A stretch of 22,816 nt of DNA from Clostridium_AD sp051278035 (lineage in GTDB: Bacteria; Bacillota; Clostridia; Clostridiales; Clostridiaceae). The translations under genes and the position numbers were made by a program. Positions 1-8,497 of the stretch are shown piece by piece. The DNA lies in contig NZ_JBNMNU010000064.1 of assembly GCF_051278035.1 (NCBI RefSeq), positions 1-22,816 on the forward strand, written 5' to 3'. The notes beneath the pieces were generated by a model, which made no database searches, was not told the DNA's origin, and saw nothing but the letters and a program-made list of their open reading frames with translations. Positions within the stretch are counted from its first letter, which is position 1, and each line of letters opens with the position of its first letter.

Positions 1-40
1 TTCTGTAGCTATATATTTTAGTGTATAGTATTTGACTTAT

Positions 41-1414
41 CTATGCTTCAATATTTTCATTATCAAAAAGCATTACATCTAATTTTGGTTTATTTCCTAA
101 TTGAACAATTAAGCAAAGTACAATACCTGCTGCAAGTCCCCAAGCTGCACCTCTTGTAGCAACTACTGCAGCCATTATACCTGCGATACCTAAATCATTA
201 ACTGTACGTGCCTTCATAACTCCTACTCTTATAGAAACATATCCTTGAATTAGCATAGTAGATGCTAGCGCAATTCCTAATATAGGTTTACATAAAGAAA
301 CTATTGGTAGAAGTAGATATCCAGTAAGGGTACCAAATCTGAATGAACCCGCTCCACCAAATATTGACTCCATAGATTCTTTTCCATGCTTATATCGCTC
401 ACAAATAACAACTTGCATTGCAGCCCATAGTGGACCTGCCATTGTGATATCTGGTCCTATAATAGACATTACCATATTACGAAGACCAAATATCATGTGA
501 GATCTATTCGGATTATAATCTACAAGTTCATCTGGGCGATCCTTTTTACAGTCTTCTATTAGTGCCTGAGATTGTATCATATCACCAAATAACACTATAT
601 ACGCACTTATAACCATTGGTATCGCACTTATAAACATTTTAACTGGTGGAAATCCTATATCTTTAGAAAAAAGTGTCCAATGTGACCATAAAGCTCCAAA
701 AGCTGGTTTTGTTATACCCCATTCAACAGTAGGCCAAGCTGTTTCGCCTACTAAAGGTGCAAATATTATTGCAAGGGCTATAACAGGTAGAATACCTAAA
801 TTAGATATAGTTCTTAAAAATTTATTTTTGTTACAAATACTCTTAAAATGATTTGAAAATAAAAGGTAAAATCCGAGTCCTACGCATACAACAATAGAAA
901 TAGGGAATTTATCAAAACGAGCACCTTTTACAAATATTATATTTACAGCTGCAATACCAGCTCCAATAATAATGCCGGACTGCATTGCATTAGGAACGAT
1001 GTGAACTATCTTCTTACCAAGTCCTGTAATACCTAAGAAAAAAGCAAGAGCTCCTAAACTCAATTCAAACGCTATTAATGCTTGCATTCTTTCTGGTCCT
1101 ATTGGATAACCACTTACGTAAAGAATTAGAAGTGGAATTGCCGGTGTAACCCAACCTGGCACAACTGGGTCTCCTAAAAATACATGGGCACAATAAAGTA
1201 TACCATTTAACAAAACAATTGCCATTGCTACTTCGAATGGCATACCTAAAAACTCTTGAAGTATTGGAATAGCTCCAAGACAAACCGCGCACATTAATAA
1301 GCCTTGAATATAATCTGGCCATTGAAATTTATAATGTACAAATGGGATACGTATCTTAAAAGGACCAGCGGGTATAAACGGTTGTTCTTTTCCATATTCT
1401 CTTTTAATAGACAT
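41..1414 (-). CDS. NCS2 / xanthine-uracil permease-like membrane transporter
   Basis: A 457-residue polytopic membrane protein of about 12 hydrophobic segments. The N-terminal arm is hydrophilic (MSIKREYGKEQPFIPAGPFK). A permease-type stretch follows (SIIGPDITMAGPLWAAMQVV, about residues 315-335), with a loop and more helices after it. Length and layout fit the nucleobase/ascorbate (NCS2) fold shared by uracil, xanthine and related permeases, so it probably imports a small anionic or nucleobase substrate by cation symport; the substrate cannot be read from the sequence. The start is supported by a strong ribosome binding site (AGGGGGT) about 8 bases before the ATG. It lies downstream of the selenoprotein gene on the same strand, 79 bases away, so co-transcription is possible. 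A SulP-like or benzoate-type carrier with the same fold is an alternative. Confidence 0.6.
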   Translation of the reverse strand: MSIKREYGKEQPFIPAGPFKIRIPFVHYKFQWPDYIQGLLMCAVCLGAIPILQEFLGMPFEVAMAIVLLNGILYCAHVFLGDPVVPGWVTPAIPLLILYVSGYPIGPERMQALIAFELSLGALAFFLGITGLGKKIVHIVPNAMQSGIIIGAGIAAVNIIFVKGARFDKFPISIVVCVGLGFYLLFSNHFKSICNKNKFLRTISNLGILPVIALAIIFAPLVGETAWPTVEWGITKPAFGALWSHWTLFSKDIGFPPVKMFISAIPMVISAYIVLFGDMIQSQALIEDCKKDRPDELVDYNPNRSHMIFGLRNMVMSIIGPDITMAGPLWAAMQVVICERYKHGKESMESIFGGAGSFRFGTLTGYLLLPIVSLCKPILGIALASTMLIQGYVSIRVGVMKARTVNDLGIAGIMAAVVATRGAAWGLAAGIVLCLIVQLGNKPKLDVMLFDNENIEA

Positions 1415-1493
1415 AATCAGACCCCCTATTTTATAATTAGAAAAAAATTAATTACAACAGTTTCGCAACGTATATTTTATGATATGACTATTG

Positions 1494-1814
1494 TTATATC
1501 ATTTTAATCTCTATTCCCTTAATAATAAGATTCTGTATAAATAATATTTTTACTATATCTATGATTATTATGTCATCATCATCCACTTGTATATTATCTG
1601 ACAAAAATATTTTGAATTCATCATAGTAGTAAATTGAATATCCTTTAAGATTATGGTCTTCAAATCCCATTCGCACGGAAGGGGTGTAGTACTTTTTAGT
1701 ACTGCCGCATCCTCAGCCGGCACCTGTTTCATTTTTAATTGTATAAATGATAACTGAAATTGCATCGTTCTTTTTTAAATACTTTAATGCTTTTTCACTA
1801 ATTTTTAGATTCAC
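1494..1814 (-). CDS. HesB-like selenoprotein, in-frame TGA read as selenocysteine
   Basis: Reading from a GTG at 1814 gives 106 residues interrupted by one in-frame TGA (1713-1715) at residue 34, then open to TAA at 1494. The product begins VNLKISEKALKYLKKNDAIS and reads GAG-U-GCGSTKKYYTPSVRMG around the TGA. This fits the small HesB/IscA-related family (TIGR01911) in which several members carry selenocysteine at the conserved HesB cysteine. Features that match are the LKISEKALKYL start, the Cys-rich GxGUGCG turn, the following PSV, and the beta-rich C-terminus ending LIIKGIEIKMI. An AGAGGGGTG ribosome binding site sits before the GTG, and a TAG lies in frame upstream at 1827-1829. A six-base-pair hairpin starts 9 bases past the TGA. 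The role is presumably iron-sulfur or selenium/thiol chemistry; it is not established. The alternative is a decayed gene with a nonsense mutation, but the downstream half keeps family-like sequence. Confidence 0.8.
1688..1703 (-). promoter_or_regulatory. Candidate bacterial SECIS hairpin downstream of the UGA
   Basis: On the minus strand AGTACT-AAAA-AGTACT forms a perfect 6-bp stem with a 4-base loop. The loop starts 16 bases after the UGA, at the near edge of the 16-37 base spacing known for bacterial SECIS elements. Lower pairing between GG/GGA next to the UGA and the downstream CC/TCC could extend the stem with internal loops. The apical loop lacks the G that the consensus expects, so this is a candidate only. 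Confidence 0.5.
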
Positions 1815-1998
1815 ACAACCACCCCTCTATAACGCTATAACTAATTCACCCCTTTGTATTAAAATATTGCTAATTTGATTTTATAATAGTAGAATTATTT
1901 GAATAAGTAGAGATGATGAAGTAGTATTATAAAGTATATGGGAATTTGTTGGTTTTTATGAAAAATATGCTGGATTTATAAAGAGGAGGTATTAGGAT

Positions 1999-3426
1999 AT
2001 GGATAATATAAATTATGATTCACTATTAATAATTTCTATTTTTGCGTTTATTACACCATTAATTATTAATTCTATCAAAAGGTTCAAAATCCCCTTTGTT
2101 GTAGGGGAAATCTTGGTTGGAATGATAATTGGAAAAAGTTTCTTAAACTTAGTGCATGATGATATTTGGATAAGTTTTATATCTCATCTTGGACTTGCAT
2201 ATTTGATGTTTTTAAGTGGTTTAGAGTTAGATTTTGATAGAATAAATGTGAAATCTGAAAAGAAAAAAGTTGTTCGCAGGATTATAATGTGTACTTTCAT
2301 GTTTGGGATATCACTTTTAGTGTCATATATAGCTTCATCACTTATGTATAAATTCGGTATTATTAAAAATGTACCTTTTATAACTATTTTACTTACAGCG
2401 TCAGCACCAGGGCTTCTTGTACCATTTCTAAAAGAAAGGGGAATATTAAACTCGAATTATGGTCAAACCATACTCATATTTTCATTAATGAGTGAATTTA
2501 TATGTCTAATTTCATTAAGTATAATTTCGTCTACTATGGTTAATGGATTAAGTTATAAAAGTTTCTTATTTCTTACTTTATTTTTGGCATCTCTTTTAAT
2601 TTATAAAATTATAAAACGATTTTCACATATATTAGATTTATCAGCAAGTGCTTTCAGCAGACTACATATTGGTGTTCGTGCAGCGTTTGCATTAATGTTG
2701 GTACTTGTTACTATTTCGCAGAAAATTGATACAGAGGTAGTGTTAGGTTCATTTTTAGCAGGAATTATCTTTACTTTCATATTAGATAAAGAAAAGGAAG
2801 AATTAAAATATGAACTAGATATTATAGGTTACGGATTTCTAATTCCAATATTTTTTATAATGGTTGGAGTTAACATTGACCTTTCAAGTGTTTTTGAAGA
2901 GCCTAGATCGCTTTTGTATATTCCGGTATTTTTATTTGTGATTTTTATCGTTAAATTAATACCCTGTCTGTTTATGACTTTTATGTTTGGATATAATAAA
3001 GCTATCGCTAGTGGAGTTATATTATCATCACAGCTAAGTGTATTAATAGTTGGTGCACAAATGGCATTTAATTTAGGAGTAATGAAGTCATCAAATTATT
3101 CAGCATTTGTATTGATTGTTTTAATATCATGTATATTATTTCCTATTTGCTTTGACAAAATATTTAGATATGATAATATAGACAAAATACATAATAAAAT
3201 AGAGAGTAAAATATCTATTATGGAGATTGTACCTTTGAATCCTATGATTTATAATAAAAGTTTAAAGGAATTAAAATTTCCTTCTAATTTTAGGATATTT
3301 GAAATAATTAGGGATGGAGATGAATTTCTTCCTAATGGAGATACAATAATATTAAAGGGAGATAGGCTAATAATAGCTGGATTAACTTCCAGTATAGAAG
3401 GAACACTCATAATATTAAATGGATAA
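1999..3426 (+). CDS. Kef-type (CPA2) cation/proton antiporter with C-terminal TrkA-C domain
   Basis: A 475-residue protein with about 12 membrane segments over residues 8-385, typical of the Na+/H+ exchanger fold. Family-like parts are FKIPFVVGEILVGMIIG (about 29-45), the HLGLAYLMFLSGLELDF region (about 63-79), and the pore-helix region around FLIPIFFIMVGVNIDLSS. The last 85 residues are soluble. They look like a TrkA-C/RCK-C domain (NPMIYNKSLKELKFPSNFRI ... NGDTIILKGDRLIIAG), which in relatives binds a nucleotide such as c-di-AMP and gates the transporter. It probably exchanges K+ or Na+ for protons at the cytoplasmic membrane. The start has an AGGAGG site 10 bases upstream. The ATPase gene follows after 12 bases, so the two are almost certainly one transcript. 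Confidence 0.85.
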   Translation: MDNINYDSLLIISIFAFITPLIINSIKRFKIPFVVGEILVGMIIGKSFLNLVHDDIWISFISHLGLAYLMFLSGLELDFDRINVKSEKKKVVRRIIMCTFMFGISLLVSYIASSLMYKFGIIKNVPFITILLTASAPGLLVPFLKERGILNSNYGQTILIFSLMSEFICLISLSIISSTMVNGLSYKSFLFLTLFLASLLIYKIIKRFSHILDLSASAFSRLHIGVRAAFALMLVLVTISQKIDTEVVLGSFLAGIIFTFILDKEKEELKYELDIIGYGFLIPIFFIMVGVNIDLSSVFEEPRSLLYIPVFLFVIFIVKLIPCLFMTFMFGYNKAIASGVILSSQLSVLIVGAQMAFNLGVMKSSNYSAFVLIVLISCILFPICFDKIFRYDNIDKIHNKIESKISIMEIVPLNPMIYNKSLKELKFPSNFRIFEIIRDGDEFLPNGDTIILKGDRLIIAGLTSSIEGTLIILNG

Positions 3427-3438
3427 TAGGAGGGCAAT

Positions 3439-5139
3439 ATGAAAAATTCAGAGGCATTAAAAAAAGAATTAGATAGAATTGATGGGAAAAGCTATAGGCT
3501 TTATAAGGATTTAGCAGGGGAATATGATTTTGGAAATTATATACTTAGTATAGATCATGTTCAAGGTGATCCCTATGCATCACCGTCAAGAATTAGAGTA
3601 ATAGTGAACCAAACCATTGCTAAATTTCCAAAAGAACTTTATGATAACAAAAATAAAAATATTGCAGTAGCTGATTACATAACAAGAGAGTTTTATTCTA
3701 ATATAAATAGGTGTAGCACAAAAGTTTTTGGATCTGGAAAGAGTGGACTCCTTGCTATAAGTAGATGCCCACAAGAAATATTAAATAGAACCTCAATAAT
3801 TATAGATGAGGATAAAATAGAGGCAAGATTTTATGTTGGTTTTCCTGCAAGCGGAAGAAGTGTTCTTTCAAGAGAACTCGAGAAAATTTTATATAATGTT
3901 ATACCAAACATTGTAGAGAATACTTTAATATATAAAAATATTAATGATGAAAAGTTATTAAATAGAGTAAAACTAGTTGAAGATCAAGAATACATAAGAT
4001 CTGAGCTTAATAATAGAGGACTAGTTGCATTTGTAGCTAATGGAGCGATGTTACCTAGAGAAAGCGGGATATCTACAAAGGCATTAAAAGGTGGTAAAGT
4101 ATTTGTTTCACCAAAGGAATTAGAAGTAGAATTTAATACAAAGACTAAGGGTACAATTTGCGGAATGGGTATTTCAAAGGGTATAACTCTTATAGTAGGT
4201 GGCGGATTCCATGGTAAATCTACATTACTGAAAGCTTTAGAGCTTGGAGTCTATAATCATATTGAAGGTGATGGTAGAGAGTTTGTTATAACGGATGAAT
4301 CGGCCTTAAAAATAAGAGCAGAAGATAATAGGTGTGTAACTAAAACGGATATATCACTATTTATAAATAATTTACCTAATGGTCGTGACACTGTAGAATT
4401 CTATACAGATAATGCCAGTGGTAGTACATCACAGGCGGCAAATATTATAGAGGGAATAGGAAGTAGCGCTAAGACGCTTTTAATAGATGAAGATACTTCG
4501 GCAACTAATTTTATGATGAGAGATGACTTAATGCAAAAATTAGTTTCTACAGAAAAGGAACCAATTACACCGTTTATTGAAATAGTTAGACCATTATATA
4601 AGCAAAATGGTATTTCAACAATAATAGTAGTAGGAAGTTCAGGAGACTTTTTTGATATAGCGGATTCTGTAATACAAATGGATAATTATGAAGCTGTGGA
4701 TGTGACAATAGAGGCTAAAAGGCTAAGCCGCGGTCATATTATAAAAAGAATTAGTGATAGAAATTTAAAAATAGATATTACATTTAATAGAACAGTTAAA
4801 GCTGGAAGTATTAAGTCAGGAGAAAAAGGCGTTAAAGTAAAAGCAATGGGACTAGATACACTTAGCATAAATAGAGAGGATATAAACCTTAGGGGTGTGG
4901 AACAAATAGTTGATACCGAGCAAGTAAATGCCATAGGTTCTATTATGAAATGGGCGGAAGCGAGTATTATGAATAGGGGCTTAAGCTTTGAAAATATGGT
5001 GGATAATATAATTTGTGAAATTGAGAAAAATGGGCTTATATCCATGGAACGAGTAAAAGGTGGAAGCGGGAGTTTAGCACTGCCTAGGAAACAAGAAATA
5101 ATGGCAGCATATAATAGATACAGAAATCTAAAAATGTAA
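3439..5139 (+). CDS. ABC-class ATPase (PF09818-like), soluble
   Basis: A 566-residue soluble protein matching the 'predicted ATPase of the ABC class' family. An N-terminal region of about 240 residues (YASPSRIRVIVNQTIAKFP near 46-64) precedes the nucleotide-binding core. The core has a Walker A GGGFHGKST (254-262), a signature-like segment ASGSTSQAANIIEGI (326-340) and a Walker B TLLIDEDTSATNFM (346-359), then an SGDFFDIAD segment. A second P-loop-like VFGSGKSG lies near 96-103. No membrane segments are present, so it is not a classical transporter ATPase. The biochemical role of this family is unknown. It is preceded by AGGAGG and lies 12 bases after the antiporter stop, suggesting that the two proteins act together or respond to the same condition, which is an inference from position only. 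Confidence 0.85.
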   Translation: MKNSEALKKELDRIDGKSYRLYKDLAGEYDFGNYILSIDHVQGDPYASPSRIRVIVNQTIAKFPKELYDNKNKNIAVADYITREFYSNINRCSTKVFGSGKSGLLAISRCPQEILNRTSIIIDEDKIEARFYVGFPASGRSVLSRELEKILYNVIPNIVENTLIYKNINDEKLLNRVKLVEDQEYIRSELNNRGLVAFVANGAMLPRESGISTKALKGGKVFVSPKELEVEFNTKTKGTICGMGISKGITLIVGGGFHGKSTLLKALELGVYNHIEGDGREFVITDESALKIRAEDNRCVTKTDISLFINNLPNGRDTVEFYTDNASGSTSQAANIIEGIGSSAKTLLIDEDTSATNFMMRDDLMQKLVSTEKEPITPFIEIVRPLYKQNGISTIIVVGSSGDFFDIADSVIQMDNYEAVDVTIEAKRLSRGHIIKRISDRNLKIDITFNRTVKAGSIKSGEKGVKVKAMGLDTLSINREDINLRGVEQIVDTEQVNAIGSIMKWAEASIMNRGLSFENMVDNIICEIEKNGLISMERVKGGSGSLALPRKQEIMAAYNRYRNLKM

Positions 5140-5199
5140 ACACACCAATTAGGACAATATGCATGATTAAACTTTACTAAAGAAATGAGGATTGAAAGA

Positions 5200-7032
5200 A
5201 TGTATCATAGTTTAGAAGAATGTATTCTTGATTTAGAAAAGGATGGTCAATTAGTTAGGGTACATGAAGAAGTGGATCCGAACCTTGAGATGGCAGCCAT
5301 ACATATGAGAGTTAACGCAGCTGGGGGACCCGCGCTTTTATTTGAAAATGTTAAGGGGTCTAAATTTTCAGCTGTATCAAATTTATTCGGTACCCTAGAG
5401 AGAAGTAAGTTTATCTTTAGGAATACGTTAGAGTCAACTAAGGAAGTGATTGCAGTACGCAATAATCCAATGAGTATAATTAAAAATCCATTTAAGCACA
5501 TAAGTACAGGATGGGCAGCTTCAAAGGCACTCCCTTTGAAAAAAGCCAGTAATAAATTAGCTGGATTCCAGGAAATAAAAATTTTTGACATTCCACTTAT
5601 TCACCATTGGCCAAAAGATGGAGGGGCATTTGTTACTTTGCCTCAAGTCTATACAGAAGATCCAGAAAAACCTGGTATTATGAATAGTAATTTAGGAATG
5701 TATCGTGTTCAGCTTAGTGGTAACGATTATAAAATGAACAAAGAGGTAGGACTCCACTATCAAATTCACCGCGGAATAGGAATTCATCAAGAGAAAGCGA
5801 ATAAGCTTGGTGTTCCTCTTAAAGTGAGCATTTTTATTGGAGGTCCTCCTGCTCATACGCTAGCTGCCATTATGCCATTGCCAGAGGGACTAAGTGAAAT
5901 GACCTTTGCAGGACTTCTTTCAGGGCGTAATTTTCGTTACTCTTATGTTGATGGTTATTGTATTAGTCTTGATGCTGATTTTGTTATTACGGGTGAAATT
6001 CACCCAGGTGAAACGAAACCTGAGGGACCTTTTGGTGACCACATTGGGTATTATAGCCTTATTCATGATTTTCCATTAATGAGGGTGCATAAAGTATACG
6101 CAAAATCTAATGCTATTTGGCCATTTACAGTTGTTGGTCGTCCTCCTCAAGAGGATACATCTTTCGGTGATCTTATCCATGAGTTAACAGGTAATGCGAT
6201 AAAATATGAAATTCCTGGTTTGAAAGAAGTTCATGCAATAGACGCAGCGGGAGTTCATCCATTGCTGTTTGCTATAGGAAGTGAACGATATACACCTTAC
6301 CAAAAGGTAAAACAACCAGCAGAACTTCTTACCATTGCCAATCGAATTTTAGGAACAGGACATCTTAGTTTGGCTAAATATTTATTTATTACCGCTGAAG
6401 ACGGTGAGCCGTTAGATACCCATAAAGAGGTAGAATTTTTAACTTATATACTTGAACGATTAGATCTTCATCGTGACCTTCATTTTCAAACAAATACTAC
6501 AATCGATACTCTTGATTATTCGGGAACGGGTCTAAATTCAGGTAGCAAAGTGATAATTGCTGCGTGCGGAGAACGGAAAAGAAAATTGTGTAGTGACGTG
6601 CCAGAACAGTTAAGGGATTTGCAAAACTTTAAAAATCCAAGGTTAGTAATGCCAGGCATTGTCGCCATGGAAGGACCAGTATTTTTAAGCTATAAAGATG
6701 CACAAAAGCAATTAGACGAGTTATGCTCAAAAGTGCAGGCGAAAGGTGCCATGAAAGCGTGCCCGATGATTATACTATGTGACGACAGTGCATTTATGAG
6801 CGCCACCATACAAAATTTCATATGGGCCACATTTACAAGAAGTAACCCTTCGCATGATATTTATGGAGTTAATAGCTATTATGAAAACAAGCACTGGGCC
6901 TGTGATAATATGATTATTGATGCCCGCACTAAACCACACCATGCGCCGCCATTAATTTCTGATCCATCAGTAGAAAAGAATATCCAGCGTTTTTTTGTAA
7001 AAGGTGCGAGCTTAAGCGAAGTAATTAAATAA
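5200..7032 (+). CDS. UbiD-family prenyl-FMN-dependent decarboxylase
   Basis: A roughly 610-residue UbiD-family (de)carboxylase. Enzymes of this family use prenylated FMN, made by a UbiX partner, to decarboxylate aromatic or unsaturated acids. Diagnostic parts are NSNLGMYRVQL (an Arg of the cofactor/substrate site), HRGIGIHQEKA, and the acidic motif KPEGPFGDHIGYYSLIHDFP. Substrate cannot be assigned; UbiD relatives act on hydroxybenzoate-like, cinnamate-like and menaquinone-pathway acids. No ubiX is seen in this window. The ATG at 5200 is preferred because GAGG lies about 9 bases before it and family proteins usually begin MYHSLEECILDLE; an in-frame ATG at 5185 would add five residues. It follows the ATPase gene by 60 bases and precedes the EamA exporter by 33 bases, so an operon with the exporter is plausible. 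Confidence 0.9.
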   Translation: MYHSLEECILDLEKDGQLVRVHEEVDPNLEMAAIHMRVNAAGGPALLFENVKGSKFSAVSNLFGTLERSKFIFRNTLESTKEVIAVRNNPMSIIKNPFKHISTGWAASKALPLKKASNKLAGFQEIKIFDIPLIHHWPKDGGAFVTLPQVYTEDPEKPGIMNSNLGMYRVQLSGNDYKMNKEVGLHYQIHRGIGIHQEKANKLGVPLKVSIFIGGPPAHTLAAIMPLPEGLSEMTFAGLLSGRNFRYSYVDGYCISLDADFVITGEIHPGETKPEGPFGDHIGYYSLIHDFPLMRVHKVYAKSNAIWPFTVVGRPPQEDTSFGDLIHELTGNAIKYEIPGLKEVHAIDAAGVHPLLFAIGSERYTPYQKVKQPAELLTIANRILGTGHLSLAKYLFITAEDGEPLDTHKEVEFLTYILERLDLHRDLHFQTNTTIDTLDYSGTGLNSGSKVIIAACGERKRKLCSDVPEQLRDLQNFKNPRLVMPGIVAMEGPVFLSYKDAQKQLDELCSKVQAKGAMKACPMIILCDDSAFMSATIQNFIWATFTRSNPSHDIYGVNSYYENKHWACDNMIIDARTKPHHAPPLISDPSVEKNIQRFFVKGASLSEVIK

Positions 7033-7065
7033 TACATTAAAGTTATATATACTGGGGGAAATTCT

Positions 7066-8001
7066 ATGAATAACAAAACAAACATTCTACCAATTTTATC
7101 TGGAATACTTACATCAGCAATATTTGGTTTAAGTTTTTTATTTTCTAAAAAGGCATTGAACATTGTAGATCCTTTTACTTTACTGTCTTTTCGTTTTCTT
7201 GTTGCCTTCATAATTATGTCTATGCTTAAATTACTTAGAATCATAAAAATAAACTACAAAGGCAAAAGTATAAAAAATCTAATTGCTATTGGCTTAACGC
7301 AGCCAATAACTTACTTTGTTTTTGAAAGCTATGGGATTCAACTTTCCTCATCCTCTCAAGCTGGTCTAATGATTGCACTTATTCCTATATTTGTAACCAT
7401 TCTATCTGCTTACGCATTAAAGGAAATTCCCTCAAAATTGCAGTGTGGTTTTATATTGATTTCTGTAAGTGGAGTAATGTTTATTGTGATTATGGCTGGG
7501 TCAAGCTCTTCAGGAGGAAGTTTATTAGGTATATTTCTATTACTTGGTGCAGTGCTTTCTGCAGCATTGTTTAATATTTTGTCAAGGAAGTACTCTGAAA
7601 AATTCAGTCCTGTGGAACTAACTTATGCAATGATGGCAATGGGCGCAGTATTTTTCAATCTTGTTTCAATTTACAATCATATTACAGCTAACACATTAGC
7701 CCAGTACTTTTCACCTTTGAAGAATAAGAACTTTCTATTGCCCATTGCATACTTAGGAATACTGTCTTCTGTAATTGCATTTCTTTTGATGAACTTTACT
7801 TTGTCTAAATTAGAGGCCTCTAAATCGGCTATTTTTGCTAATTTAGCTACCATTGTTTCAATAATTGCTGGAGTTGTATTGCTCCATGAAAGTTTTAAAT
7901 TATACCATGTTATTGGATCTATACTAATATTAATAGGTGTCTTCGGTACAAATTACTTTACAAGAAGAGGTGTTACCCCAATAGATTGTATAAATGAATA
8001 A
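7066..8001 (+). CDS. EamA/DMT-superfamily transporter
   Basis: A 311-residue membrane protein with about ten hydrophobic segments arranged as two EamA repeats: residues 5-140 (LTSAIFGLSFLFSKKALNIV near the start) and 150-300 (LGAVLSAALFNILSRKYSEK). The short loop between repeats and the C-terminal IGSILILIGVFGTNYFTRR are typical of drug/metabolite transporters of the DMT superfamily, which export or import amino acids, nucleotides or other metabolites. The substrate is unknown. It starts with GGGGG 10 bases upstream of the ATG, 33 bases after the UbiD gene, so it may move the acid substrate or product of that enzyme; this link is only positional. Confidence 0.85.
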   Translation: MNNKTNILPILSGILTSAIFGLSFLFSKKALNIVDPFTLLSFRFLVAFIIMSMLKLLRIIKINYKGKSIKNLIAIGLTQPITYFVFESYGIQLSSSSQAGLMIALIPIFVTILSAYALKEIPSKLQCGFILISVSGVMFIVIMAGSSSSGGSLLGIFLLLGAVLSAALFNILSRKYSEKFSPVELTYAMMAMGAVFFNLVSIYNHITANTLAQYFSPLKNKNFLLPIAYLGILSSVIAFLLMNFTLSKLEASKSAIFANLATIVSIIAGVVLLHESFKLYHVIGSILILIGVFGTNYFTRRGVTPIDCINE

Positions 8002-8497
8002 TATATATTTAATATTAATTAATGTTAAATACTTGAATAATTACATTGATAATATGATGTGCATTTAAATAAGGTTACTCAAAAGGATAAGGCATGGAAA
8101 ATATAGTGAAGTACATTAAGACTATAAGTTATACAGAAAGTTGTGTACGAATATAAAGACAAAAGCTTATTAGCGAAGGGGTGAGAACATATAACGGTAT
8201 AGATTATGAGGAAGAACCTATTATGAGAAAATAACTTAGCTGAATTCCGATTACAGAATAATCAAATTAGTGATTACACTCTAGTTGTTACTCATCATAA
8301 GACTGATTATATAGGTAATTTACTGTTAAGAATTACACTTAGTCTTTACTTTACATGAGTTATAATTCGTGATAAAATCTTTTTTGTAGCGAATTTTCGT
8401 GCAATTATACATAGTAAGAAACAAACAAACGGCTAGTAATATAGCTAAAAATGTTAGGGATTGTTTCGTATTTTCTTAACTATAGGAGGAATGAATT
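8002..8497. other. Intergenic stretch before sstT
   Basis: About 500 AT-rich bases between the EamA gene and sstT. No strong terminator hairpin, RNA gene or riboswitch was recognised. It contains a possible decayed small ORF at 8094-8234, listed separately, and presumably the sstT promoter, with TATAAT near 8370 as a weak candidate -10. Confidence 0.4.
8094..8234 (+). pseudogene. Possible decayed small ORF, one internal TAA
   Basis: From an ATG at 8094, with AAAGGA about 8 bases before it, a 47-codon frame runs to TAA at 8232 with a single TAA at 8154. The translation looks protein-like on the far side of that stop (RQKLISEGVRTYNGIDYEEE). It could be a mutated small gene or chance. I do not recognise a family. 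Confidence 0.2.

Noticed and set aside
1568..1765. A 65-codon minus-strand frame in the selenoprotein region.
   Set aside because: It overlaps the selenoprotein gene in another frame and has no family-like sequence; the TGA-containing frame is far better.
3690..3750. A second ATP-binding site near VFGSGKSG in the ATPase.
   Set aside because: It resembles a P-loop only partly (no Walker B partner) and is not in a known second domain; it is mentioned but not claimed.
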